Part shown: piece by piece, positions 1 to 5,524 of the stretch | Layout of the letters: every line of letters begins with the position of its first letter | Numbering within the stretch: the first letter of the stretch is position 1 | Assembly (NCBI GenBank): GCA_023145485.1 | Contig: JAGLDT010000028.1 | Span: forward strand, 1 to 5,527 | Direction of reading: 5' to 3' | Length of the DNA: 5,527 nt | Source of the DNA: Cocleimonas sp. | GTDB lineage: Bacteria > Pseudomonadota > Gammaproteobacteria > Thiotrichales > Thiotrichaceae | The notes under the pieces: generated by a model | Databases searched by the model: none | What the model was told of the DNA's origin: nothing | Seen by the model: only the letters and a program-made list of their open reading frames with translations | Position numbers and translations under genes: made by a program

Positions 1-914
1 GCTATGGCTTCCGGCGCATTCGATACCACCACTGAAAGGGCTAAATCTGAGACGTTTACCGCTTCAAAAACAACGGCTGAAAGGGCTAAATCGGGGACTG
101 TGACATTATCCGGGCCGGTCCGCTCTACGCTTAACGTGACAACGTGATCCTCTATTGTCCCGTTAAAAAACTCAATTGAAAAAGTAACATCTTGCGATAC
201 CACGCCAACAGGGCCAGCAATCAAGGCACCAAAACGAATATAGGGGAAATCCCCTATATTTTGCCAATTAGATTGATCAAATATTAACGTGGTTGTAGCA
301 GAGATTGATTCATCATAAATCCTAAGATAATCAAGCCCTAAATCAGCAATAATGCTGGTGTTATAGGTCAGTGTGAAGTGTTTAATTTCATGGGAAAAGG
401 ACGAATCCCCAGAAATCCAGGCCGCGCCGAAAACCGTTGACGCCGCATTAGCTACTAGCGGATTAACATCAAATGAACCGACATTAGCAGCCGCCACAAT
501 AGTGACTGACAAATTAACAAAATCATTAGTAGTAACGGGAATCGGCCCACCGCCACCACCGCCAGGGCCACCCCCACCAAAATCCTCTTCCTCTCCATAT
601 TCCGTATGCTGAAAAACCACGTTAGAATTGACAATAGCAGGCGCGCTGGTCCCGAACGTGGCAAAGCCTGTCACCGGACTGCTCGAATTAATCGCCCAAG
701 GCGAACTATCCCCCGCTAATTTCGTTACGCCGCCCACCGTAACACTCTCTAGCCCGGTATCCGCCGCCGTAAAATTAGCCCATTGAACATTGAAATCTTG
801 AATAAATTGGAACGGAAAACCGTTTATCATCGGCGATGTAAAATCCACCCGCCACTTTCCGCCCGTTAACGGATAGGCCGCGTTAAACGTAACGGATGAG
901 GGATTTAGGGCCAC
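1..914 (-). CDS. Partial tail tip/fibre-like structural protein, GTG start, C-terminus beyond window
   Basis: This reading frame is open from GTG at 914 to the left edge, 304 complete codons without a stop, so the gene is cut by the window. The start is supported by AGAGGA at 926-921, six bases upstream, and by the TAGTG overlap with the preceding gene's stop. Residues 1-104 look like one beta-rich domain (starts VALNPSSVTFNAAYPL). Then comes an acidic and glycine hinge, EYGEEEDF followed by GGGGPGGGGGGP (residues 105-124), then a second beta-rich domain (about 125-265) with many Thr, Val, Ser and Asn residues. At the end are two copies of a 15-residue repeat with core DLALS (D275 and D290). 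I see no catalytic motif, signal peptide or membrane segment. Its place two genes after the tape measure, and its make-up, suggest a distal tail or fibre component that contacts the host surface. This is inference from context; I do not recognise the family. Confidence 0.82.
   Translation of the reverse strand, partial: MALNPSSVTFNAAYPLTGGKWRVDFTSPMINGFPFQFIQDFNVQWANFTAADTGLESVTVGGVTKLAGDSSPWAINSSSPVTGFATFGTSAPAIVNSNVVFQHTEYGEEEDFGGGGPGGGGGGPIPVTTNDFVNLSVTIVAAANVGSFDVNPLVANAASTVFGAAWISGDSSFSHEIKHFTLTYNTSIIADLGLDYLRIYDESISATTTLIFDQSNWQNIGDFPYIRFGALIAGPVGVVSQDVTFSIEFFNGTIEDHVVTLSVERTGPDNVTVPDLALSAVVFEAVNVSDLALSVVVSNAPEAI
32..92 (-). repeat. Tandem 15-residue protein repeat (45-bp period)
   Basis: The 16-base string CTGAAAGGGCTAAATC occurs exactly at 32-47 and 77-92 of the plus strand, 45 bases apart and in frame. 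In the protein this gives two consecutive units of the form V-x-V-x-D-L-A-L-S-x-V-V-x-x-A (residues 271-285 and 286-300). The array may continue past the left edge. Such short beta-rich repeats are common in fibrous phage proteins; the role here is inferred. Confidence 0.7.
237..260. repeat. Perfect 10-bp inverted repeat with 4-base loop inside the fibre-like gene
   Basis: Positions 237-246 (AATATAGGGG) are the exact reverse complement of 251-260 (CCCCTATATT), around a four-base loop AAAT at 247-250. The hairpin is entirely within coding sequence (residues about 219-226, NIGDFPY region). On the minus strand the stem is followed by CGTTTT, a weak T run; on the plus strand the stem runs into TTTT. 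It could pause transcription or act as an attenuator, or be chance; no function can be shown from sequence. Confidence 0.6.
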
Positions 915-1330
915 TAGATTTCCTCTAGCGTAAAACTAAATTGTAAACCACCCACCGCCGCCGCTGATTTAGCTTGCCCGTTTAACGTCATAGACGTGTT
1001 GTAAACCTGCAAAATAGGGTGATCTAACGCCCCCACGCGCCCCGTGCGCCCGTGACCTAATAAAGGCCGCACACAGTGCAACGTCCAAGGTTTGTGCCGA
1101 TCCAGGGACGCAAAAGGATAATCATCCGGCGTAACCCCTGAAAACGTCACGCTTAATTTTCCGGTGTTGCTGTCGGTGTTATTCGTACAGGATTGCTGAA
1201 TAATCAGCGCGCCATTTTCAGACCGCCGCGTTTCAATATTCGGGAATTGATAATTAAAATTATTAACATGCTGGTAAATAACGCTTACTTGCGTTGTGCC
1301 GTCATCGAGAATCAAATCTAAGCACGCCAT
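914..1330 (-). CDS. Post-tape-measure minor tail protein, unrecognised family
   Basis: This encodes 138 residues, starting at an ATG that shares one base with the tape measure stop (TAATG at 1332-1328) and ending in a TAG that shares one base with the next start. The Shine-Dalgarno signal is poor, so translation is probably coupled to the tape measure gene. The protein looks beta-rich and soluble, with alternating hydrophobic residues (LDLILDD at 4-10, KLSVTFSGV at 58-66, LQFSFTLEEI at the end). It has three cysteines (C3, C48, C86) and several histidines (H21, H79, H85, H93, H104), without a spacing I can assign to a metal site. I see no signal peptide or membrane helix. In lambda-like phages the slot right after the tape measure holds small tail-tip proteins (gpM, 109 residues, or distal tail proteins), so a tip role is likely by position. 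I cannot name the family from its residues. Confidence 0.85.
   Translation of the reverse strand: MACLDLILDDGTTQVSVIYQHVNNFNYQFPNIETRRSENGALIIQQSCTNNTDSNTGKLSVTFSGVTPDDYPFASLDRHKPWTLHCVRPLLGHGRTGRVGALDHPILQVYNTSMTLNGQAKSAAAVGGLQFSFTLEEI
921..926 (-). promoter_or_regulatory. Ribosome binding site for the GTG-started fibre-like gene
   Basis: On the minus strand this reads AGAGGA, six bases before the GTG at 914. It decides the start: the frame has no ATG until well inside the first domain (the SPMING stretch, about residue 28), and the Shine-Dalgarno match fits GTG at 914. The site lies inside the last codons of the preceding gene, so the two are probably translationally coupled. Confidence 0.7.
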
Positions 1331-3174
1331 TATGTAGCACCCAATGCAATGCTTGAAAGATCAAGCTCTCTAGTGCCTTCTGTATTTTGGATAGAATTCA
1401 CTTTTAACTCTGCCTCAATATTTACTTTATTTGTTTTATAGAAATCCTCTATTTCATCTCCCAACGTTTTAGCGGCTCCCGCTTTAATCTTTAAATCTGC
1501 CTCTATTTTCAGTTTTTCTTGCTCGTTTAGTGCTGCAAGTTGCGTGTTCGCATCATCACGTATGGATTTAATTTCGCTTTCAGCATCAATCAAAAGCCCC
1601 ACTCTAATATCTATTTTCTCGCTAGCGTTTTGCTCTAACGTGGATAGCGCTAAACCAATATTTTTCAATTCTTGAGCAATACCTTCGTTGGCGTCCTTTT
1701 CATCCGCTAATCTCTGTGTATTCGCCTCCTTTTCTGCAACGGCGCGTTTTCGCCTTAAAAACGCCTCATTATCTGCGCGCCGTTGTTGGATTCTTTCAAG
1801 CTCTTCGTTATATTTTCTTTCGCGTAGGCTCTTTTTTTCCGTTTCTTCCTCTTCTAACCCATATTTTTTATTAAGCGCCGCGATATCTTTATCAAATCCC
1901 GCGTTATCGCTGGTCAATTGGCGGCTGAAAGCTTTTTCCCTCGCGCCTGTAATCTCATCATAATGGTCTTTTACTTTCGCTAGGTCTTCGTCACGTCTTT
2001 GAGACAATGCTATGTCGTAATCTCCCCAGGCTTCTTGAGCGAGTTTTAATTGCTCCACCGGAGATATGTTGTTATTCGCTTCACGGTAGGATTCTAAAAA
2101 AGTCCGGTAAGCTTCTGAAGCATCTTGTGAAGCCTTATCAAATTCAGTGAAGCCCCCTAACTCGAATGTTTTTAACTGGGTATCTTTCAATTCCCGCATC
2201 TGGTCAAGGGTTAAACCCGTGCGTTTTGCTAGCTCATTCGCGCCCTGAATTTGCGCCTCTGATAGATCTTTTGCTAATTGTAATTCCTTTACTTTTATAT
2301 CAATCAGCTTTTTCCGTTCGGCTGCATCTGCTTTGATGCCTTGTACAGACACATTATCCAGTGATAGCACTCTTATAGCTGCGTCAGCCCCTTCACTGTT
2401 ATTAATAAAATCTTTAATACCCGCGCCCAAATTCTTGAAAAAACCTACTGTGGAATCTTTCGCATCTGCCAAGGTATCCGCTAGCCGTGTCATAGGTTCA
2501 AGCAGTGCATTATCAATGGTCTCCTTAAATCCTAGGTTAACGGGTTCTGTTAGCCGCGCCAGGGCTTCCCGGAATTTCTCTGACTTTTCCTTTAGCAGCT
2601 CAAATTTTGCTTCCTCTGCGAGACTGTTTACCCCGTCTTTTAGCACTAATAAAGATTTTGCTTGATCTTTAGTGAGTGAGGCATCAAATAGCGCTACGCT
2701 TAAATCTGCACTACTTAAATTATCAGCCTCTTCAATCACGGCTTTTAATCCTATTGAAAACGCCTCACTATTATCAGCCGAAAGTTTCAGACTTTCCGCG
2801 AGTGAATCAGGCAAGCGCACGCCTTCAAGTGATTTAGAATCTTGCGCTAGACGGTTTATTTTATCGACCATCGTTTGTAAATCAGCACTTACAACTTTTG
2901 TACCTCGCTGTAAACGGGTAACGGAAGCCGCATCAAAACCAATACTTTCGGCAAAGGCATCACGTTTAGCAATTTTTGCAGAGGCTTTAGAGGCTAGCGC
3001 GAAGCCTGAAGCGATGCTTGCAATCGCTGAAACTGAATCAACTAATGCGTTCTTGAATAAATCGGTACTTTTGGCGGTTTCATCCATTTCTCGATTGATA
3101 TCACTAACCGACTTTTTTAAATTGGAACTCTCACCCGTGAAAACGTACTGCACTTCCTGTTTAACTTGTGGCAT
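1330..3174 (-). CDS. Tail tape measure protein (short, coiled-coil rich)
   Basis: This 614-residue protein is the largest complete gene here, directly after the G/T chaperone pair, the standard place for a tape measure. In known siphophages it sits inside the tail tube, fixes tail length and is ejected with the DNA. Residues 1-43 are polar; 44-62 are a small hydrophobic Ala/Ser/Ile stretch. Residues about 85-205 resemble the helical region seen in many tape measures (VTRLQRGTKVVSADLQTMVD, then LFDASLTKDQAKSLL and GVNSLAEEA). Residues about 280-590 are highly charged helix and predicted coiled coil. Near the C-terminus two similar segments appear, LKIEADLKIK (555-564) and VNIEAELKVN (584-593). 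I see no lysozyme or peptidase motif and no strong multi-pass membrane region. The ATG at 3174 has a good Shine-Dalgarno (AGAGGTG) seven bases upstream. At about 0.15 nm per residue, tail length would be near 90 nm (inference). Confidence 0.85.
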   Translation of the reverse strand: MPQVKQEVQYVFTGESSNLKKSVSDINREMDETAKSTDLFKNALVDSVSAIASIASGFALASKASAKIAKRDAFAESIGFDAASVTRLQRGTKVVSADLQTMVDKINRLAQDSKSLEGVRLPDSLAESLKLSADNSEAFSIGLKAVIEEADNLSSADLSVALFDASLTKDQAKSLLVLKDGVNSLAEEAKFELLKEKSEKFREALARLTEPVNLGFKETIDNALLEPMTRLADTLADAKDSTVGFFKNLGAGIKDFINNSEGADAAIRVLSLDNVSVQGIKADAAERKKLIDIKVKELQLAKDLSEAQIQGANELAKRTGLTLDQMRELKDTQLKTFELGGFTEFDKASQDASEAYRTFLESYREANNNISPVEQLKLAQEAWGDYDIALSQRRDEDLAKVKDHYDEITGAREKAFSRQLTSDNAGFDKDIAALNKKYGLEEEETEKKSLRERKYNEELERIQQRRADNEAFLRRKRAVAEKEANTQRLADEKDANEGIAQELKNIGLALSTLEQNASEKIDIRVGLLIDAESEIKSIRDDANTQLAALNEQEKLKIEADLKIKAGAAKTLGDEIEDFYKTNKVNIEAELKVNSIQNTEGTRELDLSSIALGAT

Positions 3175-3181
3175 CAGAAAA

Positions 3182-3188
3182 CACCTCT
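3182..3188 (-). promoter_or_regulatory. Ribosome binding site of the tape measure gene
   Basis: The minus strand reads AGAGGTG, seven bases before the ATG at 3174. It is one of the two strongest Shine-Dalgarno sites here and partly fills the 15-base gap after the T-like stop. It allows independent initiation on the tape measure, separate from the amount of frameshifted chaperone. Confidence 0.75.
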
Positions 3189-3189
3189 T

Positions 3190-3399
3190 TTAGGGTTTTT
3201 CAGGTAACTCAATTTCATTAAGTAGCGCTTTTTCATCATCAGACAAGCCTTGCCCCTGTTTAACGTCAGTATGCTCATTTTTAAAAAAGCTGATCCATTC
3301 ATTGAATACACTAATAGACATTTGCTCTATTTCTTCTATGGGCCGTTTCAGCCTGTAGGCAATCTCGAATTGGAGACCGCGCACCGGACGCCCTATCAA
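3190..3399 (-). CDS. Tail assembly chaperone T-like frame, made as a G-T fusion by -1 frameshift
   Basis: This frame encodes about 69 residues after the frameshift point. It resembles the lambda gpT-type region: residues 11-40 contain FEIAYRLKRPIEEIEQMS and NEWISFF, the pattern common in these short chaperone extensions, and the tail is acidic (LSDDEKALLNEIELPEKP). There is no ATG at its beginning. The only nearby start is TTG at 3399, which lacks a well-placed Shine-Dalgarno and lies right at a slippery heptamer. The likely product is therefore a fusion of the G-like protein with this frame, 160 residues across 3671-3190. In lambda, G and G-T act together: the G part coats the tape measure and the T part recruits tube subunits; neither stays in the virion. 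A free T-like product from TTG is possible but less likely. Confidence 0.8.
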   Translation of the reverse strand: MIGRPVRGLQFEIAYRLKRPIEEIEQMSISVFNEWISFFKNEHTDVKQGQGLSDDEKALLNEIELPEKP

Positions 3400-3671
3400 T
3401 TTTTTGTGGCTGCCTCACTCCATAATTCTCTAAATTTAATATAGACGGGTAAAAACATGGGCGGTAACTGGCTTAGGGTTTTTATCCCTTCAAAAACATG
3501 CTTACCGTTTTCCGTTGTATGGGTAGCAAATAACTCGATATCACTGGGTTCTGTGTCGGCGGCATCCACTAAAGACTGTGACGAAAATTGAGAAATAGAA
3601 AACGTATGCTCTTCTGTTAACTCAAATAACGTTGGCTCTGCGACTAAATAATTCACGCTCTTTTTATCCAT
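3396..3671 (-). CDS. Tail assembly chaperone G-like protein
   Basis: This encodes 91 residues ending at TGA, followed in frame by TAG. The gene lies between a tail gene and the tape measure, where tail assembly chaperones are found, and its end carries the slippery site that joins it to the T-like frame. The protein starts MDKKSVNYLVAEPTLFELTE and later has LPPMFLPVYIKFRELWSEA (residues 70-87). It has no signal peptide or membrane segment. Shorter than lambda gpG (140 residues), but size varies in this functional class. The nine-base gap before its ATG (TACTTAGTT) shows no Shine-Dalgarno, so it may depend on coupling to the upstream gene. The role is inferred from location, size, the T-like partner and the frameshift site more than from its own sequence. 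Confidence 0.78.
   Translation of the reverse strand: MDKKSVNYLVAEPTLFELTEEHTFSISQFSSQSLVDAADTEPSDIELFATHTTENGKHVFEGIKTLSQLPPMFLPVYIKFRELWSEAATKN
3399..3405 (-). promoter_or_regulatory. Programmed -1 ribosomal frameshift site (A AAA AAT)
   Basis: Read on the minus strand in the G frame, the codons are ACA AAA AAT TGA TAG. The heptamer A_AAA_AAT fits the X_XXY_YYZ rule exactly. After a -1 slip, the next codon is TTG, then ATA GGG, which is the T-like frame. The -1 frame is closed upstream by TGA at 3417-3415 and the G frame ends at 3396, so the shift must occur in about 20 bases, where this heptamer sits. GAGG at 3416-3413, seven bases upstream of the heptamer, could act as a stimulating internal Shine-Dalgarno, as known for dnaX. 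I found no convincing downstream pseudoknot by eye. Efficiency cannot be told from sequence. Confidence 0.85.
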
Positions 3672-3680
3672 AACTAAGTA

Positions 3681-4403
3681 TTAAATTAAAAAATCTAGCT
3701 TTTGCACGAAAAAGGTGTTTTTTACAATGTTTTCGCCTAATGCCTTTCTCGCACCAGCAATGGGGGAGCTAGGATCTGCAAAAATAGGTTTAAATCTCTG
3801 CGTTTCTTCCCATACCCTAAAATATTTCTCAGCGAAACTCACCGCAAAGCTTTTATGCCTTGAATCTTGGCAATTAAGCACCAAATTAAGCGACAACCCA
3901 AAGCCCACGGCTGAACTATAAATCCTGGGTGAAATCTGTCCGTGATTTGCTGATTTAAACAACTTACCCGGTATAAAAGGTCCCCAAATTCTCCGAACTA
4001 ATTGACCTTTTTTTTGAAAAGCCGTGTGATAGCCATTGCCTTTTTTAACATCCCAGGCATTCTGAAAGCGTTTCGCCTTCCCATTTATAAACGTCGTTAT
4101 ATTTTTACCTTCTCTATCCACTTGATAATATTCATTATTATCAATGGTATATCGATCATAAGCCACTACCTCGTGGATCACGGTTACGCTATTTTCAGAC
4201 ACGTTCGATTTAATATTTAACGAACGCCTAAGCGAAGGAAAATTGTACCCCGTCTCTTTTTGCATATTACTCAGCAATTGAGCGGAATCCCCCAATTCAA
4301 TCGCGCCAGCAATCAAGAACGTTCGCTCGATAGCCGCTATTTGCTCATCAATATCCGCCGCCGCCACAAAAATGCGGTCGCATTCATTGGAACCGAAAAA
4401 CAT
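3681..4403 (-). CDS. Minor tail protein Z-like (GPZ family, tentative)
   Basis: This encodes 240 residues, starting at an ATG two bases after the stop of the tube gene. The likeness to phage minor tail protein Z rests on layout: an N-terminal helical part leading to KETGYNFPSLRRSLNI (49-64), a polar beta-rich middle with FINGKAKRFQNAW (105-117), and then HTAFQKKGQLVRRIWGPFIP (126-145). GPZ-type proteins typically have an 'ETG...L..RL' segment and a later 'F.R.G..R.PI....GPS.P' segment. In lambda, gpZ works at the head-proximal end of the tail so that DNA can be injected. Here no Shine-Dalgarno precedes the ATG (upstream reads GCCTCTGCTTAATT), so translation may be coupled to the tube gene. 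Its position between tube and chaperone genes differs from lambda, where Z is before U and V. It could instead be another minor tail protein. Confidence 0.8.
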   Translation of the reverse strand: MFFGSNECDRIFVAAADIDEQIAAIERTFLIAGAIELGDSAQLLSNMQKETGYNFPSLRRSLNIKSNVSENSVTVIHEVVAYDRYTIDNNEYYQVDREGKNITTFINGKAKRFQNAWDVKKGNGYHTAFQKKGQLVRRIWGPFIPGKLFKSANHGQISPRIYSSAVGFGLSLNLVLNCQDSRHKSFAVSFAEKYFRVWEETQRFKPIFADPSSPIAGARKALGENIVKNTFFVQKLDFLI

Positions 4404-4405
4404 AA

Positions 4406-4840
4406 TTAAGCAGAGGCCGTGAATGTATCAATCGACGTTTTTGTAATGGTCAGGGTATATTCCATATGGTCGCCGCCTGTATTTTCTCCCACTGTCGAAA
4501 CTCTTCCCAAGAAATCCGACGTGGACCCGTCCGCCCATTCACGGCGAAAGGCTCGAATAGTCTGGTCGCCAAGATCCGTCAAGGCCGTTTCATACTGAGC
4601 CTTAGTGGTGAACATATTGGCGCTATAATTTCCATACGTGATATTCGAACCGCCCGTAGCTAGAACGGGGTAACTATTTCCATCCATACATTTTGTGTCA
4701 TCCGCCGCCGCTGTGTTATACGTTTGATGGGAATTTGTCTCTGTTTTAATCCCTGCCATTAACGCCAGGTTTGCTACATCGGTATCTGTAGACCGTAGGA
4801 ATTTTAGCGGTTTACTCTCAATTGCTGTGCAAGTTGCCAT
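4406..4840 (-). CDS. Major tail (tube) protein
   Basis: This encodes 144 residues with the best ribosome binding site in the window, as expected for an abundant structural subunit. The protein begins MATCTAIESKPLKFLRSTDT, has a middle segment with TTKAQYETALTDLGDQTIRAFRR (78-100; cited in part) and ends with GGDHMEYTLTITKTSIDTF, a beta-strand pattern similar to the ends of many tail tube proteins. Tube subunits stack as hexameric rings round the tape measure. It is on the short side; lambda gpV is 246 residues with an extra Ig-like domain that is absent here. It lies after a terminator-like gene and before the Z-like and chaperone genes, which fits U-V order. The call is by position, expression signal and general pattern; a different small virion protein cannot be fully excluded. 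Confidence 0.75.
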   Translation of the reverse strand: MATCTAIESKPLKFLRSTDTDVANLALMAGIKTETNSHQTYNTAAADDTKCMDGNSYPVLATGGSNITYGNYSANMFTTKAQYETALTDLGDQTIRAFRREWADGSTSDFLGRVSTVGENTGGDHMEYTLTITKTSIDTFTASA

Positions 4841-4847
4841 TTTGTCG

Positions 4848-4853
4848 CCCTCC
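4848..4853 (-). promoter_or_regulatory. Strong ribosome binding site of the tail tube gene
   Basis: The minus strand reads GGAGGG, seven bases before the ATG at 4840, within the 19-base gap that follows the previous stop. It is the strongest Shine-Dalgarno match here and fits high output of the tube subunit relative to its neighbours. Confidence 0.8.
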
Positions 4854-4859
4854 GGGACG

Positions 4860-5222
4860 TTATAAACAGAATATTATCGAATAGGTAAAACTCATTTCAC
4901 GCGTGATAAAAGTCACCTCGTTTTCAAATTGTACGTTTACGGCACTAAAACCCGTAAAGGTTAAATCAGGAATACTGATTAAATCCGCTTCGAGTGTGTC
5001 CGAATAATCAAACATCGAATTGTAATCAGAATCTAACGCGGAAATAGTCACGCCAATACTGACCGTTCTAGTCTCAGTTCCAACATCGTTACTATACGAT
5101 TCAGGCCCTACCTCAATATTCACAAACGGGAAAATCTCGGACGTTGTACGTTGAAAAGCGGATTTATTCGGGAAACTAATCGCCGCCAATATCAGCGCCG
5201 TGACGTCTTTTGAAACACTCAT
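4860..5222 (-). CDS. Tail terminator/completion-like protein (gpU-like, tentative)
   Basis: This encodes 120 residues. The start codon overlaps the previous stop (ATGA at 5222-5219), and GGAG at 5234-5231 lies eight bases upstream, so the pair is probably translationally coupled. The protein begins with a helix (MSVSKDVTALILAAISFPNK), then has alternating strands: FPFVNIEVGPES (31-42), RTVSIGVTIS (52-61), and a C-terminal pair around VNVQFENEVTFI and MSFTYSIIFCL. A helix, strands, helix, strands plan with the 'P.v.i' and 'v.i.v.i' pattern is typical of small tail terminator proteins that cap the tube and join it to the head. Size fits (lambda gpU is 131 residues), as does the place between the joining protein and the tube protein. 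Sequence identity to a named family is not evident to me, so the exact role is inferred mostly from position. Confidence 0.75.
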   Translation of the reverse strand: MSVSKDVTALILAAISFPNKSAFQRTTSEIFPFVNIEVGPESYSNDVGTETRTVSIGVTISALDSDYNSMFDYSDTLEADLISIPDLTFTGFSAVNVQFENEVTFITREMSFTYSIIFCL

Positions 5223-5524
5223 GAACCGCGCTCCAATTCCACATAAGCATCATCCCTTTCATCGGTTTCTGGCGTATTCTTAACTTTATAACTCCGCCCT
5301 AAAACCTGGACAACATCGCCCTTGCTAATACTGCCTACCTCATTGAGATTAATCCGCGCCGTGGGGTATTTAGTCACCACGCCAAAACTACCCGCGCTTT
5401 CCTCTCCATGCACTGAATCAAAAATAATCGTAGTCGCTATGCCCTTGACCGTTGCGGGTTCGCCAAGCGCCTCAAATATTGTTTTGGTTTGATCAGCGGT
5501 TAAAAAATCTCTAAACATCGCCAT
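5219..5524 (-). CDS. Head-tail joining protein (gpFII-like)
   Basis: This encodes 101 residues from ATG at 5524; a second ATG at 5518 is also possible. The reading frame stays open to the right edge, so an upstream start outside the window cannot be excluded. After an N-terminal segment (residues 1-30) come strands of a small beta barrel: TTIIFDSVHGEE (31-42), PTARINLNEVG (54-64), KGDVVQVLGRSYKVKN (68-83) and DDAYVELERG at the end. The 'GD.V...G..Y.V.....D......L' pattern is characteristic of small head-tail joining/attachment proteins such as lambda gpFII (117 residues), which bind the portal-connector complex and provide the surface for tail docking. It is the first gene of this tail segment and overlaps its downstream neighbour by four bases. 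The fold assignment is fairly secure; exact family name is less so. Confidence 0.78.
   Translation of the reverse strand: MAMFRDFLTADQTKTIFEALGEPATVKGIATTIIFDSVHGEESAGSFGVVTKYPTARINLNEVGSISKGDVVQVLGRSYKVKNTPETDERDDAYVELERGS
5231..5234 (-). promoter_or_regulatory. Ribosome binding site of the terminator-like gene
   Basis: The minus strand reads GGAG, eight bases before the ATG at 5222, inside the last codons of the joining protein gene. With the ATGA overlap it supports this start and coupled translation. Confidence 0.55.

Noticed and set aside
237..260. Hairpin as an intrinsic transcription terminator
   Set aside because: The stem is strong but only a short, interrupted T run follows on the minus strand, and it lies inside an open gene; a terminator there would cut off the gene it belongs to.
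373..612. Plus-strand 79-residue frame with a polyproline stretch
   Set aside because: The prolines are the antisense of the glycine hinge in the minus-strand fibre-like gene; there is no independent support.
455..664. Minus-strand 69-residue frame
   Set aside because: It overlaps the 304-codon fibre-like frame in another phase; the longer frame has a good ribosome binding site and protein-like composition.
1688..3193. Three long plus-strand frames (1688-1963, 2333-2665, 2672-3193) opposite the tape measure
   Set aside because: All three share one plus-strand frame and mirror the tape measure codons; they are Ser/Ala/Leu-rich, have no recognisable domain, and lie opposite a well-supported gene.
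3397..3399. TTG as an independent start of the T-like gene
   Set aside because: No well-placed Shine-Dalgarno is present, and the TTG is simply the first codon after the -1 slip; frameshifting explains the layout better.
3250..3444. Plus-strand 64-residue frame across the G/T junction
   Set aside because: It is a shadow of the chaperone genes, whose arrangement and frameshift site are well supported.
3715..4220. Plus-strand frames 3715-3921 and 4002-4220
   Set aside because: They are antisense to the Z-like gene, with no ribosome binding site or protein-family likeness; the hydrophobic look of the second arises from AT-rich antisense codons.
4466..4663. Plus-strand 65-residue frame
   Set aside because: It is antisense to the tail tube gene and has no supporting signal.
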